This document shows, one piece after another, positions 1 to 9,808 of a DNA stretch of 37,298 bases. The stretch lies in NCBI GenBank assembly GCA_028336925.1, contig JAOKVV010000014.1:1-37298 (forward strand), read 5' to 3'. How positions within the stretch are numbered: the first letter of the stretch is position 1; each line of letters starts with the position of its first letter. Source of the DNA: Vicingaceae bacterium. GTDB taxonomy: Bacteria; Bacteroidota; Bacteroidia; Flavobacteriales_E; Vicingaceae. A model generated the notes under the pieces. That model was given only the letters and a program-made list of their open reading frames with translations, had not been told where the DNA came from and made no database searches. Position numbers and translations under genes: made by a program.

Positions 1-1074
1 TTTATCAATGGAATTCGTTTAGTTCAGAATTCCTTGAATGTAAATGGTGTTACTCATTGGGCTCAGGCTAATTATTCGGTTACTCCGGGTTCTTCACTGA
101 CTAATATGTTGTTTTTTAACAGCACAAAGTTTGGTTTATTGTCTCAAACAGTTATTGATAAGGATACTAGTAATGTGAATTTGGTGAGATTAATAGATGT
201 TTACACACTCTATTTAAAAGAAGCCAATATGACGAATTTCACGGATACTGTATTTTTTACGGTAATGGCTGCTCATTTAAAGGCTGGAAATTCAGCTCCT
301 GACATAACAGAGCGAGCGAAAGCAACCACCGCTGTAATGACGTATCTAGATCAGAATAACATTCAGGGGAATATATTTATAGCAGGTGATTTTAACGTTT
401 ACACCGGTAACGAACCTGCGTTCCAAGACTTAATTAATTACGCTCCTAACCCTACAGTGCGGTTTTTTGACCCAATTAATACCATTGGAAGTTGGAACAA
501 TAATGGTAGTTTTTCTTTTGCACACACGCAGTCTGTCCGTTCTTCAAGCAATGGTTGTGCATCTGGGGGCGGTATGGATGATCGGTTTGATTTTATTTTA
601 GTCTCAGATGAGGTATTGAATAATGTAAACAGAGTAAACTATGTACCTAATAGCTACAAAGCTTTGGGGCAAGATGGTTTGCGATTTAATGGCAATGTTA
701 ACTTCCCTGCAAATACTTTAGTGTCTTCAACCGTTGCTGATGCGCTTTATAATATGAGTGACCACCTTCCGGTGATAGCATCCTTCGCTATCACCCCATC
801 AGGCTCTGTATTAGTTACTGAAAATGTAAAATCATCAAATTATATGGTTAACAACCCTATTCGGGATATGCTGATGATTCAAAAGATTGGAGAAAATTTC
901 AACAAAGCTGAATTACAAATTATCGACTTGAATGGACGAATTGTTCTTAAGCATGGCATAGCAAACTCGTCAATTGAACGTGTTACAACCTCAGAAATAA
1001 AAAGAGGAACTTATATTCTTAGAATATTTGAAGAAGATGTTTTAGTTAAAAATGAAAAGTTAATATTGATTTAA
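1..1074 (+). CDS. Secreted endonuclease/exonuclease/phosphatase (EEP) family protein with T9SS C-terminal domain, 5'-truncated
   Basis: The frame is open from base 1, so this is the C-terminal 357 residues of a gene that starts outside the window; a TTG at 34 is only an internal codon. Visible EEP-fold (DNase I-like) motifs are an AAHLK strand with the conserved His, GDFN at window residues 129-132 (metal/catalytic Asp and Asn), a DDRFDFILVS segment and SDHLPV with the catalytic Asp-His pair at 254-255. The last ~75 residues (LQIIDLNGRIV, RGTYILRIF, ending KLILI) look like a type A T9SS sorting domain, so the product should be exported and anchored or released at the cell surface. The early catalytic Asn/Glu strands lie upstream and cannot be checked. 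Secreted nucleases of this type often carry an OB-fold domain before the EEP domain, and the second gene downstream encodes OB-like domains. Substrate could be DNA, but phosphatase activity is not excluded. Confidence 0.85.
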   Translation, partial: FINGIRLVQNSLNVNGVTHWAQANYSVTPGSSLTNMLFFNSTKFGLLSQTVIDKDTSNVNLVRLIDVYTLYLKEANMTNFTDTVFFTVMAAHLKAGNSAPDITERAKATTAVMTYLDQNNIQGNIFIAGDFNVYTGNEPAFQDLINYAPNPTVRFFDPINTIGSWNNNGSFSFAHTQSVRSSSNGCASGGGMDDRFDFILVSDEVLNNVNRVNYVPNSYKALGQDGLRFNGNVNFPANTLVSSTVADALYNMSDHLPVIASFAITPSGSVLVTENVKSSNYMVNNPIRDMLMIQKIGENFNKAELQIIDLNGRIVLKHGIANSSIERVTTSEIKRGTYILRIFEEDVLVKNEKLILI

Positions 1075-1124
1075 CATTGGTTCTTCTGCTTCCAAAAGTA
1101 GTATGGAGAACTTTGCGCATAGAA

Positions 1125-3281
1125 ATGAGAAAACTTATAATCATACCTGCAGTTTGTATCGCATTATTTTCGAATGCTCAATCTGCTTCTTTTGAAGAGA
1201 AAAAAACCGACGTATCTAATACCCGTTTAACGGTAACCAATGTGGGTACTTTTGGTAATGCCTTTCGAGGTTACAGAGATGGGTCTGGCAATCCTTCTTG
1301 TGAGTATCCTGCAGGTTCAGGAATTGAACACCTATTTGAGGCGGGAATTTGGTTTGGTGGTCTTCTAAACGGAAATCAAGTTTTAGTCTCTACCTCGGCG
1401 TTTGATCAACCGCAAGGCTATGCTACCGGTAGGGCAGGTTACGAGTTTACCGGACAGCCAGGAAGTAAGTTAGAGGAACAATCTTCTTTGTTTGATAGCC
1501 CTTTCTATAGCCCGAATGCGGTCTCTCATCAGGATTTTGTAGCTAGTTACACCGATACTAACTTATTTGTACCTGGTACAGGTGGAAACGGCGGTCCTGG
1601 AATTCCAATTGCATCTCACGTTCAACCTTTAAATATTAAAGTCAATCAAAAAACCTACAACTGGAACTTTACATTTTCTGATTTTTTAGTCTTCTTGGAT
1701 TTTGAAATCATTAATTTAGGTAGAAGAGGTGGAGCTGCTAGTACAATTGATAGTGCCTATTTTTCTTTTTATGCCAATACCGTAGTTAGAAATATCAATA
1801 TTACTCCTGCAGGTTCAGGTGGTGCAGCATTTTACGTTCAAGGTGGTAATGGATTTATGGATTCCTTGGATTTAGCTTATTGCTACGATAAAACAGGAGA
1901 CGTAGGTTTTACGGACAGTTATATTGGTCAAAAGTTTTTAGGTGCAGAAGATAAAGCAGGATTTCATCATCCACAACTAGATTCATCTTTTAACTCACAT
2001 TATAGTGCATGGACGTTTAACAATTCCTCAGATCCTATATTTTTCCAACCAATAAACGATAATGCACGATACATTAAGCAAACAAATGGGTTAAACGATA
2101 GTCCATGCTGGAATGATGGCAGTGCTTCTGGCTGCACAGGGCGGTCTTATCAGCAATCACTAAACGACGCGGGAAACCGATCTGACTTAGTTTCTATTGG
2201 GCCATTTAGGAATTTTGAAGAAGGAGATACTATACGTGTTTCTTATGCCATTGTAATGGCCAAGAAGTTTGATGATGGAAATCCAACATCAGCGAACACC
2301 CTTGCTCAAAGAGCTAATTTGATTTCCAATGCTGATCGAGCACAAACTGCATACAATGGTGAAGATATTAACTTTAATGGTATTTTGGATGTGGGAGAAG
2401 ATAAGGATAACAATGGAAAAATTACTCGGTTTATTTTACCTGAGCCACCTTTAATACCAAGAACAAAAGTAGTAGCACAAGATAAAAAGATTGAATTGTA
2501 CTGGACTGCAGATGCAGAAGAATCGATTGATCCAATTACTCAGAAAAAAGATTTTGAAGGTTATCGAATTTATTTTTCTAAATTAGGGTTTGATGTAACA
2601 GGAGTTCAAAATTTAACAGAAGATTTAGTGGCCTTAGATGAATTTGATGTTCCTGCTAATGGATTATTTAATGATATCGGTTTAACAGATATCAGGTTGA
2701 CTTCCCCTATTACTTTTGATGGAGATACGAATGTTTATCAATATAAATATGTAATCGATAATTTATTAGACGGTTGGCAATATGCCGTAGCAGTTTCTTC
2801 ATTTGATACAGGAGACGAAGAAAGTAATTTGGAATCATTAGAGTCTACCATTCTAGGTAATACGTTTAGAGTTTTTCCGGGAAAAAAGCCAAGTGAATCT
2901 TTTGACGAAAATGAACCTTTTGCTTATCCGAACCCTTACTATTTAGGCGCTGCTTGGGAAGGTAGAAGTAATTTTCAGGAGCAGAGTAGAAAATTAATCT
3001 TTAGTAATCTTCCGGAGCGATGCATTATTCGAGTATTTACACCTGCCGGGGATTTGATTGATGAAATCAACCATGATCCTTCTTACGATGGGAGTGATAT
3101 TAGATGGTATGATACCTTCGGAGCAGAAAGAAACCAGAATAACAAGTTTTCGGGCGGCGAACATGCTTGGGATCTCTTGTCTAAGTCTACACAAATATTA
3201 AGTCGAGGAATCTATTTATTCTCCGTAGAAAATTTAGACAACAACGAGCAATTTAGAGGAAAATTCACAATTATAAAGTAG
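1125..3281 (+). CDS. Secreted protein with EF-hand-like loops, Fn3-like region and T9SS-type C-terminus; function unknown
   Basis: The frame is open from a TTG at 1077, but the ATG at 1125 gives a clean signal peptide (MRKLIIIPAVCIALFSNAQ), so that start is preferred; length 718 residues. The N-terminal half is a Gly/Asn-rich beta-type region with no family I recognise. Near residues 415-435 are two calcium-loop-like motifs, DINFNGILD and DKDNNGKI, resembling EF-hand/dockerin or thrombospondin-type loops. Next comes a fibronectin-III-like stretch (KKIELYWTADAEE, FEGYRIYFSK, YAVAVSSFD). The C-terminus has FAYPNPYY, then RGIYLFSVEN and a final GKFTIIK, matching the layout of T9SS sorting domains. 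It lies 50 bases after the EEP gene and 26 bases before the OB-fold gene on the same strand, probably one transcript. Role is unknown; a surface structural or binding protein is the best guess. Confidence 0.8.
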   Translation: MRKLIIIPAVCIALFSNAQSASFEEKKTDVSNTRLTVTNVGTFGNAFRGYRDGSGNPSCEYPAGSGIEHLFEAGIWFGGLLNGNQVLVSTSAFDQPQGYATGRAGYEFTGQPGSKLEEQSSLFDSPFYSPNAVSHQDFVASYTDTNLFVPGTGGNGGPGIPIASHVQPLNIKVNQKTYNWNFTFSDFLVFLDFEIINLGRRGGAASTIDSAYFSFYANTVVRNINITPAGSGGAAFYVQGGNGFMDSLDLAYCYDKTGDVGFTDSYIGQKFLGAEDKAGFHHPQLDSSFNSHYSAWTFNNSSDPIFFQPINDNARYIKQTNGLNDSPCWNDGSASGCTGRSYQQSLNDAGNRSDLVSIGPFRNFEEGDTIRVSYAIVMAKKFDDGNPTSANTLAQRANLISNADRAQTAYNGEDINFNGILDVGEDKDNNGKITRFILPEPPLIPRTKVVAQDKKIELYWTADAEESIDPITQKKDFEGYRIYFSKLGFDVTGVQNLTEDLVALDEFDVPANGLFNDIGLTDIRLTSPITFDGDTNVYQYKYVIDNLLDGWQYAVAVSSFDTGDEESNLESLESTILGNTFRVFPGKKPSESFDENEPFAYPNPYYLGAAWEGRSNFQEQSRKLIFSNLPERCIIRVFTPAGDLIDEINHDPSYDGSDIRWYDTFGAERNQNNKFSGGEHAWDLLSKSTQILSRGIYLFSVENLDNNEQFRGKFTIIK

Positions 3282-3307
3282 TTTAAAACAATTAAAAATT
3301 AGAAAAA

Positions 3308-5482
3308 ATGAAGAAAATTTTACTTTCTATTGTCACGATCGCTTTAGGTGGTTTGGCTTATGCCCAAACTGCTGTAAGTTTGGTTGACATTAATTTTGTT
3401 AGTCCTGCTAACTTAACAGCATGTAACGACTCAAGTCAATATTTGGGTGATACGGTTATAACAAGAGGTATTGTTGTAGTGCCGGGTAACCTTTCTGAGG
3501 TTGCATCAGGATCTGTAACAGGAGGTTCTCGTCCATTTATCTTTTTAGTGGATACCGCTGCAAACGGGGCTCCAGGACCATTTAAAGGGATTGAAGTAAT
3601 GGGAGCAGCAGGAAATACACCTGTAGCAGCCATTGAGAGTGCTCAAGCAGGAGATATCCTAGAAATTACTGGTATCGTTGGTTCTTTTGATGGTAGCCTG
3701 CAATTAACGCCTTTAAGCAGTGCATCAGTTACTTTAATTGGCGCTACATCAGTGCCAAGTTATACAACAATTCCCGTAGGTGATTTGAATGACGCAAATA
3801 GGGTAAATATACTTACTACTGGTGAGCAGTGGGAAGGCGCATTTGTTGAATTTCAGAATGTAACAGTAACTGCTGTAAACTTTTTTAGTGGTGGTTCTAG
3901 AGTAAGTTTTGATATCGTTGATGTGAACGGGAATCAGTTAAATGTTTCTGACCGTTTCTTATCACAAAGAACAGCTTCTCATACTGTAGTAAACCCAAAC
4001 TCACCAAACTCAGTAGCAAATGGTGGAACTGGAACGGGTACATTTGTAGCTCCTGTTGTTGGTACGGTTTACAGTTCTCTGAAAGGATTGGTTCGTCATT
4101 CTGCTAATGGATGTACAGGTGGCACAGGAAGAGGATATGAATTAAATCCTTTTGATTCTACTCATTACACTAAGGGGGCTTCTCCTGCAGCGATTACTAA
4201 TGTTATAAGAACTCCTCAGGTTCCTAATGCAACACAATCTGTAACAATTACAGCTGATATTGTTGATAATGACGGAACGGTAACTTCTGCAACCTTATTT
4301 TACTCTGCTGATCCTTTAGCAACTAGACCTACATTTACTTCAGTTAATATGACAAATGTTGGTTCTAATTACTCTGCAACTATTCCTGCTTTTCCTTTGG
4401 ATACAATGGTTAGATATTTTATCGAAGCTATAGATGATAGTGCTAATGTTTCTACATTCCCTGGAATTACCAATGATGCATTTTACACGGTTAGAGCAAA
4501 TGGCTTAACAATTGTAGATGTTCAAAATCCAGGTCCAAACTCAAATACTGACTCTCCTTACTCAGGTCAAACAGTTACTTTTACAGGTGCTGTTACTGCT
4601 ACTTTGAATCAGTATGATTTAGGATATGTTTATATTCAAGATACTGCTGCTACAGAGTACGCCGGTATTTATGTTACAGGTAATGCTTCTTTAGCAGGTT
4701 TAAGCAGAGGAGATGTTGTTACAATTACAGGGGATGTTGCTGAGAATTTTGGTTTTACTACCGTTACTGCAACTACTATTGTGAACAATAATAGAACGTT
4801 TAGTATAGTTCCTGTTTCAGTTACTCCAGATGCTAATTTTGCTGCAATGGGAGAAATGTATGAGGCTATGTTAATCAGTTTAGATGATCCAAATAATGGT
4901 AAGATTGATGTAATTGAACCAAATTTAAATTTTGGAGAATATGGTGTCGGTCTTTCAGGATCTACTGATTTTGTACGTGTACTTTCAGGTAGAGTTAATG
5001 GTACTTCTGCTCAATCTTCTCTAAATGTTTCATTGATTTCTGATACATTCTATATCAATAATGAAGGAGTAATGAACGTGCCAGGCATCCTTGCTGATAC
5101 TACTCAAGATATGGATGCTTTAGTTGGTATCTTATGGTACTCTTTTGGAAACTTTAAGTTAACTCCAAGAAATAATGGGGATATCATTAACTTTTCTGAG
5201 CCATTAGTTTATGTTGGTTTGACAGAAAAAAATGCAGCAGTTGAGATGAAATATTATCCTAACCCTGCTCAAAATTATGTAACGATTGAAAATAATTCAG
5301 CTGATTTGAATAATATGGAAGCTTTCTTCTTTAATTTAAATGGTCAATTATTAAAATCAACTACCTTAACAAATGATAGAAACGTTGTAAATGTTTCTGA
5401 CTTTAATAATGGTATTTACATTATCCGAGTAATGAATAACAATGAAGTGGTAAGTACTTCTAAGTTAGTTATTTCAAAATAA
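3308..5482 (+). CDS. Secreted OB-fold-containing protein with T9SS type A sorting domain
   Basis: 724 residues from the ATG at 3308, with signal peptide MKKILLSIVTIALGGLAYAQ. Two segments read like the OB-fold domains found in secreted nucleases of the YhcR/ExeM kind: about residues 45-140 (GDTVITRGIVV, FKGIEVMG, GDILEITGIVG, SLQLTPLS) and about 410-500 (GQTVTFTGAV, GYVYIQD, YAGIYVTG, GDVVTITGDV). Between them, around 295-395, is an Ig/Fn3-like domain (QSVTITADIVDNDGT, YFIEAIDDSANV). The last ~80 residues (KYYPNPAQNYVTIEN, GIYIIRVMNN, SKLVISK) are a classic type A sorting domain. No nuclease catalytic motif is visible, so it may bind ligand or assist the EEP protein encoded upstream. A terminator follows the stop codon, so this is probably the last gene of the first transcript. 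OB assignment is by pattern and should be taken as likely, not proven. Confidence 0.8.
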   Translation: MKKILLSIVTIALGGLAYAQTAVSLVDINFVSPANLTACNDSSQYLGDTVITRGIVVVPGNLSEVASGSVTGGSRPFIFLVDTAANGAPGPFKGIEVMGAAGNTPVAAIESAQAGDILEITGIVGSFDGSLQLTPLSSASVTLIGATSVPSYTTIPVGDLNDANRVNILTTGEQWEGAFVEFQNVTVTAVNFFSGGSRVSFDIVDVNGNQLNVSDRFLSQRTASHTVVNPNSPNSVANGGTGTGTFVAPVVGTVYSSLKGLVRHSANGCTGGTGRGYELNPFDSTHYTKGASPAAITNVIRTPQVPNATQSVTITADIVDNDGTVTSATLFYSADPLATRPTFTSVNMTNVGSNYSATIPAFPLDTMVRYFIEAIDDSANVSTFPGITNDAFYTVRANGLTIVDVQNPGPNSNTDSPYSGQTVTFTGAVTATLNQYDLGYVYIQDTAATEYAGIYVTGNASLAGLSRGDVVTITGDVAENFGFTTVTATTIVNNNRTFSIVPVSVTPDANFAAMGEMYEAMLISLDDPNNGKIDVIEPNLNFGEYGVGLSGSTDFVRVLSGRVNGTSAQSSLNVSLISDTFYINNEGVMNVPGILADTTQDMDALVGILWYSFGNFKLTPRNNGDIINFSEPLVYVGLTEKNAAVEMKYYPNPAQNYVTIENNSADLNNMEAFFFNLNGQLLKSTTLTNDRNVVNVSDFNNGIYIIRVMNNNEVVSTSKLVISK

Positions 5483-5492
5483 TTATTTAATA

Positions 5493-5528
5493 GGGGAGTA
5501 GTCTTTTAGGCTACTTCCCTTATTTTTT
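5493..5528 (+). terminator. Intrinsic terminator after the OB-fold gene
   Basis: GGGGAGTAG (5493-5501) pairs with CTACTTCCC (5511-5519) over nine positions with one G-T pair and a nine-base loop, followed by a T-rich run to 5528. It separates the first three secreted-protein genes from the lipoprotein/receptor unit starting at 5533. Confidence 0.85.
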
Positions 5529-5532
5529 ATCT

Positions 5533-6957
5533 ATGAAAAATATCCTTTTTCTTTCATTTATATTGTTGCTTTTTGCCTGTGATAAAGGCGAAAAGGAATT
5601 CAATAAGGCACCGGAAACACAGTTTTCAGTTAAAGAAATTAACCTTACAGGTGATGACCGACTGAATAGTGTGGTAAGGCTGAGCTGGTACGGTAAAGAT
5701 CCAGATGGATACGTAAAAGGGTACGAATTATCATACGATCAACAAGTTTGGTCATTCGTTACTAATCAAGATTCGATTTTTAGATTCTCTATTGCTGCTA
5801 ATTCTGATACGGTTGACATCAACTTATATATTAGAGCAATTGATAATGAAAACTTAGCAGATCCAACACCTGCTTTTTTAAGAATACCTTTAAAAAATAC
5901 GGCTCCAGTTGCGGAGTTTAATGAAAAATTAACTATACCTGATACTACTAATATTGTTGCAACTACTGCGTGGAATGCAACTGATGCCGATGGAAATGAA
6001 TCCATCAGGGCGGCGTATTTAAAAATTAATGACGGACAATGGTTCGAAATTAATAGAGATAGAAAAACTTTTTCAATCGTTCCTGAAGATGCTTCCACCA
6101 GTGGCAGCGGAAATGCATTGATTTACTATGAAAGTGATCGGAATCCGAGTTCAACTATTTTAGATGGGCTTCGAGTGAACGACACCAATCGATTCTACTT
6201 AAAAGTAATCGATATTTCAAATGCAGAAAGTGAAGTGGATACTTCGGATGCATTTTACTTAAGAGGAAAAAACAATGATGTGTTACTAATTGGAGGCCTT
6301 ACAGGTAATCCGGTAACCATCTATCAAAATACAATGGCAAATATTAACGTGGATTATGACTATTTGGATTTAGTTGGTAATTCATTCCAAAATCTTCCGA
6401 GACTTTGGAACCCTACATTTACACTGTTGCTACTGCAATATGATAAAGTAGTTTTCTTTTCAGATAATGGCGTTGTGATTAATCCTTTCAATAACCAATC
6501 CGGTATGTTGTTAGAGTTTGCAGCGCCCTCCTTTCAGGAATATGCGAATAGCGGTGGTAATTTCTTTATTACTACTGACTTTAAAACGACTTCCAACATG
6601 GATCCGATTTATGGAACCATGCCAATAGATACCTTAAATGAATCATCGGACTTTGGAGTAAGGGTATTTAGCGATAGTGCCATAGTGCCAACAGATTCCG
6701 TTTACCCAAATTTAAACCCGCGAAATGTTGCAGATGGAGTAAATACGTTTTATCCTACACCTGATGCTGAAATCTTTTATTCTGCTCAGCTAAGAGCAGG
6801 AAGCAGTTGGAGAGGTACTAAAACGGTGGCCTCTGCAAGGAAACGCAATGGCAAGGCCTATCAAGTATTTTTTTCTGTGGAACTTTGGAAATTTGATAAA
6901 ACCCAAGCAGATTTAGACGCATTATTTAATCAAATATTGAATGTAGAATTCAATTAA
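5533..6957 (+). CDS. Lipoprotein with Fn3-like repeats, first gene of the receptor unit; function unknown
   Basis: 474 residues. The N-terminus MKNILFLSFILLLFAC is a lipoprotein signal with lipobox LFAC, so the mature protein starts at Cys16. Residues ~25-110 and ~120-240 look like two fibronectin-III or Ig-type domains (VVRLSWYGKDPDGYVKGYELS and IPDTTNIVATTAWNATDADG). The C-terminal half (DVLLIGG, YDKVVFFSDNG, EYANSGGNFFITTDF) has an alternating beta/alpha pattern reminiscent of flavodoxin or class I amidotransferase-like folds, but with no catalytic triad I can identify. The start codon sits only five bases after the T-run of the preceding terminator, so any promoter would overlap that element; I cannot place one. 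The gene ends three bases before the TonB-dependent receptor start, indicating cotranscription. It may be a surface lipoprotein partner of the receptor, in the place SusD would occupy in a Sus-type pair. Confidence 0.75.
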   Translation: MKNILFLSFILLLFACDKGEKEFNKAPETQFSVKEINLTGDDRLNSVVRLSWYGKDPDGYVKGYELSYDQQVWSFVTNQDSIFRFSIAANSDTVDINLYIRAIDNENLADPTPAFLRIPLKNTAPVAEFNEKLTIPDTTNIVATTAWNATDADGNESIRAAYLKINDGQWFEINRDRKTFSIVPEDASTSGSGNALIYYESDRNPSSTILDGLRVNDTNRFYLKVIDISNAESEVDTSDAFYLRGKNNDVLLIGGLTGNPVTIYQNTMANINVDYDYLDLVGNSFQNLPRLWNPTFTLLLLQYDKVVFFSDNGVVINPFNNQSGMLLEFAAPSFQEYANSGGNFFITTDFKTTSNMDPIYGTMPIDTLNESSDFGVRVFSDSAIVPTDSVYPNLNPRNVADGVNTFYPTPDAEIFYSAQLRAGSSWRGTKTVASARKRNGKAYQVFFSVELWKFDKTQADLDALFNQILNVEFN

Positions 6958-6960
6958 TAG

Positions 6961-9807
6961 ATGAAGAAGACACTAACCATATTTACTGCATTATTATTGG
7001 TCTTGAACTTTACCATAGCTCAAGATACCAATGAAAAGCCGCAGACAGGAACAATAGTAGGAACTATTGTAGATCAAGAAACCAAAGAGGAGCTAATCGG
7101 TGCTACCGTATTGGTAATAGGAACTTATAGAGGCGCCTCTGCCGATATTACTGGTAAATACGAGTTTACCAAAATGAAACCTGGCGACTATTCTTTAAAG
7201 GTCACGTTTATTGGTTACGGTGAAAAGCAATACAATGATATCACTGTAAAAGCTGGAGAAACTACTACTTTAAACATGACTTTGCTTCCTGCTTCTCAAG
7301 CGTTGGAGGGAGTTACTATTGTCGGAAATAAGAGTTTAGTAAATTTAGAGTCAGCAAGTACAGAGATTAAAATCTCCCGAGAAGAAATCAAAGAAATGAA
7401 CGTTAGAGATGTTCAGGAGCTTGCGGCGATGCAAACGGGAGTGAGTAAAACTGCCGATGGTTTGCAAATTAGAGGTGCTAGAGTTTATGAAACACGTTAT
7501 TTAGTAGATGGAATTTCTGCACAAGATCCACTGGCAGGTACTGGTTTTGGTGTTGGAGTTTCCTCTAGTTCTATAGAAAGCCTTGATATTATTACCGGTG
7601 GTGTAGGCGCTGAGTATGGTGATGGATCTTCAGGTATAATTTCTACTACTATTCGTGAAGGTGGGGAAACCTTTGAAGTTGCAGGAAGCTGGCAGCGAGA
7701 TAATCTTGGTTTTAATACCAACCAAGGTACAGCGTGGAATACAGATATTTTAGAAATTTCTGCTGGTGGTCCTGTACCGTTCACCAAAAAGAAATTGACC
7801 TTTTTTACCAACTTCACTACACGATTGACTGATACCTATTTCGGAGAAGAGGCAAATCAACTACATTCTTCTTTATTTACTGCAAATGATTCTCTTTGGG
7901 CACCACGTCAAGACAATAACTTTACCAATACCATTAAGTTATCGTATGATTTGGGAAAGAAAACAAAATTAAGTGTCACCAATCAGCACAGTTTAAGTGT
8001 AAATCAGAATACACGATCATTACAAATTGTTGGTTTTGATGCTATTCTTCAGCCTGGTTATCAGTTTGAGCGGAGTTTTAATCTAGATAACGCTACAACA
8101 TATACCCACTCCTCTAATTTGACGGCATTAAATGTGAGGCATTTAATTAACGATCGCACATGGATTAATTTATCCGCAGGTCGTTTATTTACAAATCTTA
8201 GAGCTGATGCAAACGGTCGCCCTTTTAGGTACCCTACGGTAGATCAGATTTATGATGAGAACTCAATTGTAACGGACCCTATTGATATCTTCAATCCTGG
8301 GGATAATGTTGTTTTTGTATTGCCTGGTCCGGGTTTGGTCAACAATAATGGAATTTCACCTGTTTGGCACGATCACTTCGCAAAGGAATACACCATCAAT
8401 GCGAATATGACGCGTTACTCCAAAAAAGGAGATAATCGATTGTCATTTGGTTTTGAGCATAAAGCCACCGAGTACCAATGGGTAGATGTTTCAAAACCTT
8501 GGATTGGAGCACCTATTGTGATCAATGATACGCTAACAACTCCTTCAACAAGCATTGGATCATCAAATGATATTTGGGCAGTTAAGCCATTTAATGGTGG
8601 TTTCTTTGTATCGAATCAAATAAACTATAAAGGAATTATTGCAACACTTGGCCTGCGAATGAACTATTGGGCTCCTGGTAAGTTTGCCGACGATGCTGTA
8701 AATGATCCAACTTCACCTGTTATCGGTCAAGTAAGAGAAGATTATGAAGATAAAACGATTGGCTTTGCAGGATATAGAATTAAAACTCGACTATTACCTA
8801 AGGTAAACGTATCCTTCCCGGTAACGGAGAACAATGTGTTGTATTTTAACTATGGTCATTCCATGAAGTTGCCACACCCACGTTTTCTATACGCAGGGTT
8901 AGATTCTCGTTATCAAGACCAGTCATTTTTGTCCAATTTAGGTAACCCAGATATCGACCCTGAGGTTAATATTTCTTATGAAGTTGGTTATAAGGCGCAA
9001 ATCACGAAGGATTTTGGTATTAATGTAGCAGCATTTAACAACAACCGTTTTGATTATATCGTACAGCGAAGTGTTATTGTAAATGACCAAACAGGCCGAC
9101 CTGTAACTAAGCGAATGTTTATCAACCAAGATTATGCAAAGATTATTGGTATTGAAGTTGGACTAAACAATAGAATTGGAAAATACTTCCGAACTTTTTT
9201 CAATGTAACTTACCAAGTTGCTAGAGGTAAATCCAACACAGCTAGAGAGTCAGGGTTACAAATTGAGCAGAATGGTGCAGTTCCATTAACATCGGAACAG
9301 TTTTTGGCATTTGACCGTCCTTGGGACATTACAGGTGGAGTTATTTTTAAGGGAGACTCTTCTCTTCGAATTTTTAGAGTTCCAACTCAAGGATTTAGAG
9401 CATTTGTTTCTGTGAATTATCAGTCAGGATTGAGGTATACACCTTATGAGCAAGTTGGTGTAAATGATTTGGGCCGTCCGTTGTATCAAATTCAAGAAGA
9501 TAAATTTTTATCTAAAACAGGAAAAGCTTGGATTAATGGCGATTTGAAACTAAGCAAAGATATTTTCTTTAAAGACAGAGAAAGCGGCATTACACTTTCG
9601 TTTGAAATAAGGAATTTATTCAATAATAAAAACGCCCAAATAATTAACCCGATTACTGGAGAAGGTTATGAGCCCGGCGACGATGTGCCAAATGAGTGGA
9701 GAGATCCTCGATTTATTGGTCCTGAAGAAAGTGGAGTTCCTCCAAATGATCCGGCACGATATCTGCCACCACGCCAAATTTTGTACGGAATAGCATTTAG
9801 ATTTTAA
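6961..9807 (+). CDS. TonB-dependent receptor with N-terminal carboxypeptidase-D-like regulatory domain
   Basis: 948 residues. Signal peptide MKKTLTIFTALLLVLNFTIA is followed by a CarboxypepD_reg-like beta domain at ~27-115 (GTIVGTIVDQETKEELIGA, DITGKYEFTKMKPGDYSLKV, FIGYGEKQY). A plug domain follows at ~120-235 (DVQELAAMQTGV, LQIRGARVYETRYLVDGI, SIESLDIITGGVGAEYGDG), then a large outer-membrane barrel to the C-terminal aromatic ending ILYGIAFRF, a typical BAM recognition end. Lengths and order match Bacteroidota TonB-linked outer-membrane proteins. No SusD homologue is adjacent; the neighbours are two lipoproteins and a PorV/PorQ-type barrel, with gaps of 3 and 1 bases, so the four genes look like one unit. 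The substrate cannot be told from sequence; the PorV-like neighbour hints at a role linked to T9SS cargo or surface assembly. Confidence 0.92.
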   Translation: MKKTLTIFTALLLVLNFTIAQDTNEKPQTGTIVGTIVDQETKEELIGATVLVIGTYRGASADITGKYEFTKMKPGDYSLKVTFIGYGEKQYNDITVKAGETTTLNMTLLPASQALEGVTIVGNKSLVNLESASTEIKISREEIKEMNVRDVQELAAMQTGVSKTADGLQIRGARVYETRYLVDGISAQDPLAGTGFGVGVSSSSIESLDIITGGVGAEYGDGSSGIISTTIREGGETFEVAGSWQRDNLGFNTNQGTAWNTDILEISAGGPVPFTKKKLTFFTNFTTRLTDTYFGEEANQLHSSLFTANDSLWAPRQDNNFTNTIKLSYDLGKKTKLSVTNQHSLSVNQNTRSLQIVGFDAILQPGYQFERSFNLDNATTYTHSSNLTALNVRHLINDRTWINLSAGRLFTNLRADANGRPFRYPTVDQIYDENSIVTDPIDIFNPGDNVVFVLPGPGLVNNNGISPVWHDHFAKEYTINANMTRYSKKGDNRLSFGFEHKATEYQWVDVSKPWIGAPIVINDTLTTPSTSIGSSNDIWAVKPFNGGFFVSNQINYKGIIATLGLRMNYWAPGKFADDAVNDPTSPVIGQVREDYEDKTIGFAGYRIKTRLLPKVNVSFPVTENNVLYFNYGHSMKLPHPRFLYAGLDSRYQDQSFLSNLGNPDIDPEVNISYEVGYKAQITKDFGINVAAFNNNRFDYIVQRSVIVNDQTGRPVTKRMFINQDYAKIIGIEVGLNNRIGKYFRTFFNVTYQVARGKSNTARESGLQIEQNGAVPLTSEQFLAFDRPWDITGGVIFKGDSSLRIFRVPTQGFRAFVSVNYQSGLRYTPYEQVGVNDLGRPLYQIQEDKFLSKTGKAWINGDLKLSKDIFFKDRESGITLSFEIRNLFNNKNAQIINPITGEGYEPGDDVPNEWRDPRFIGPEESGVPPNDPARYLPPRQILYGIAFRF

Positions 9808-9808
9808 G

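Noticed and set aside
1077-1124. TTG start of the 718-residue secreted protein
   Set aside because: The ATG at 1125 begins the signal peptide; the upstream extension has no conserved features.
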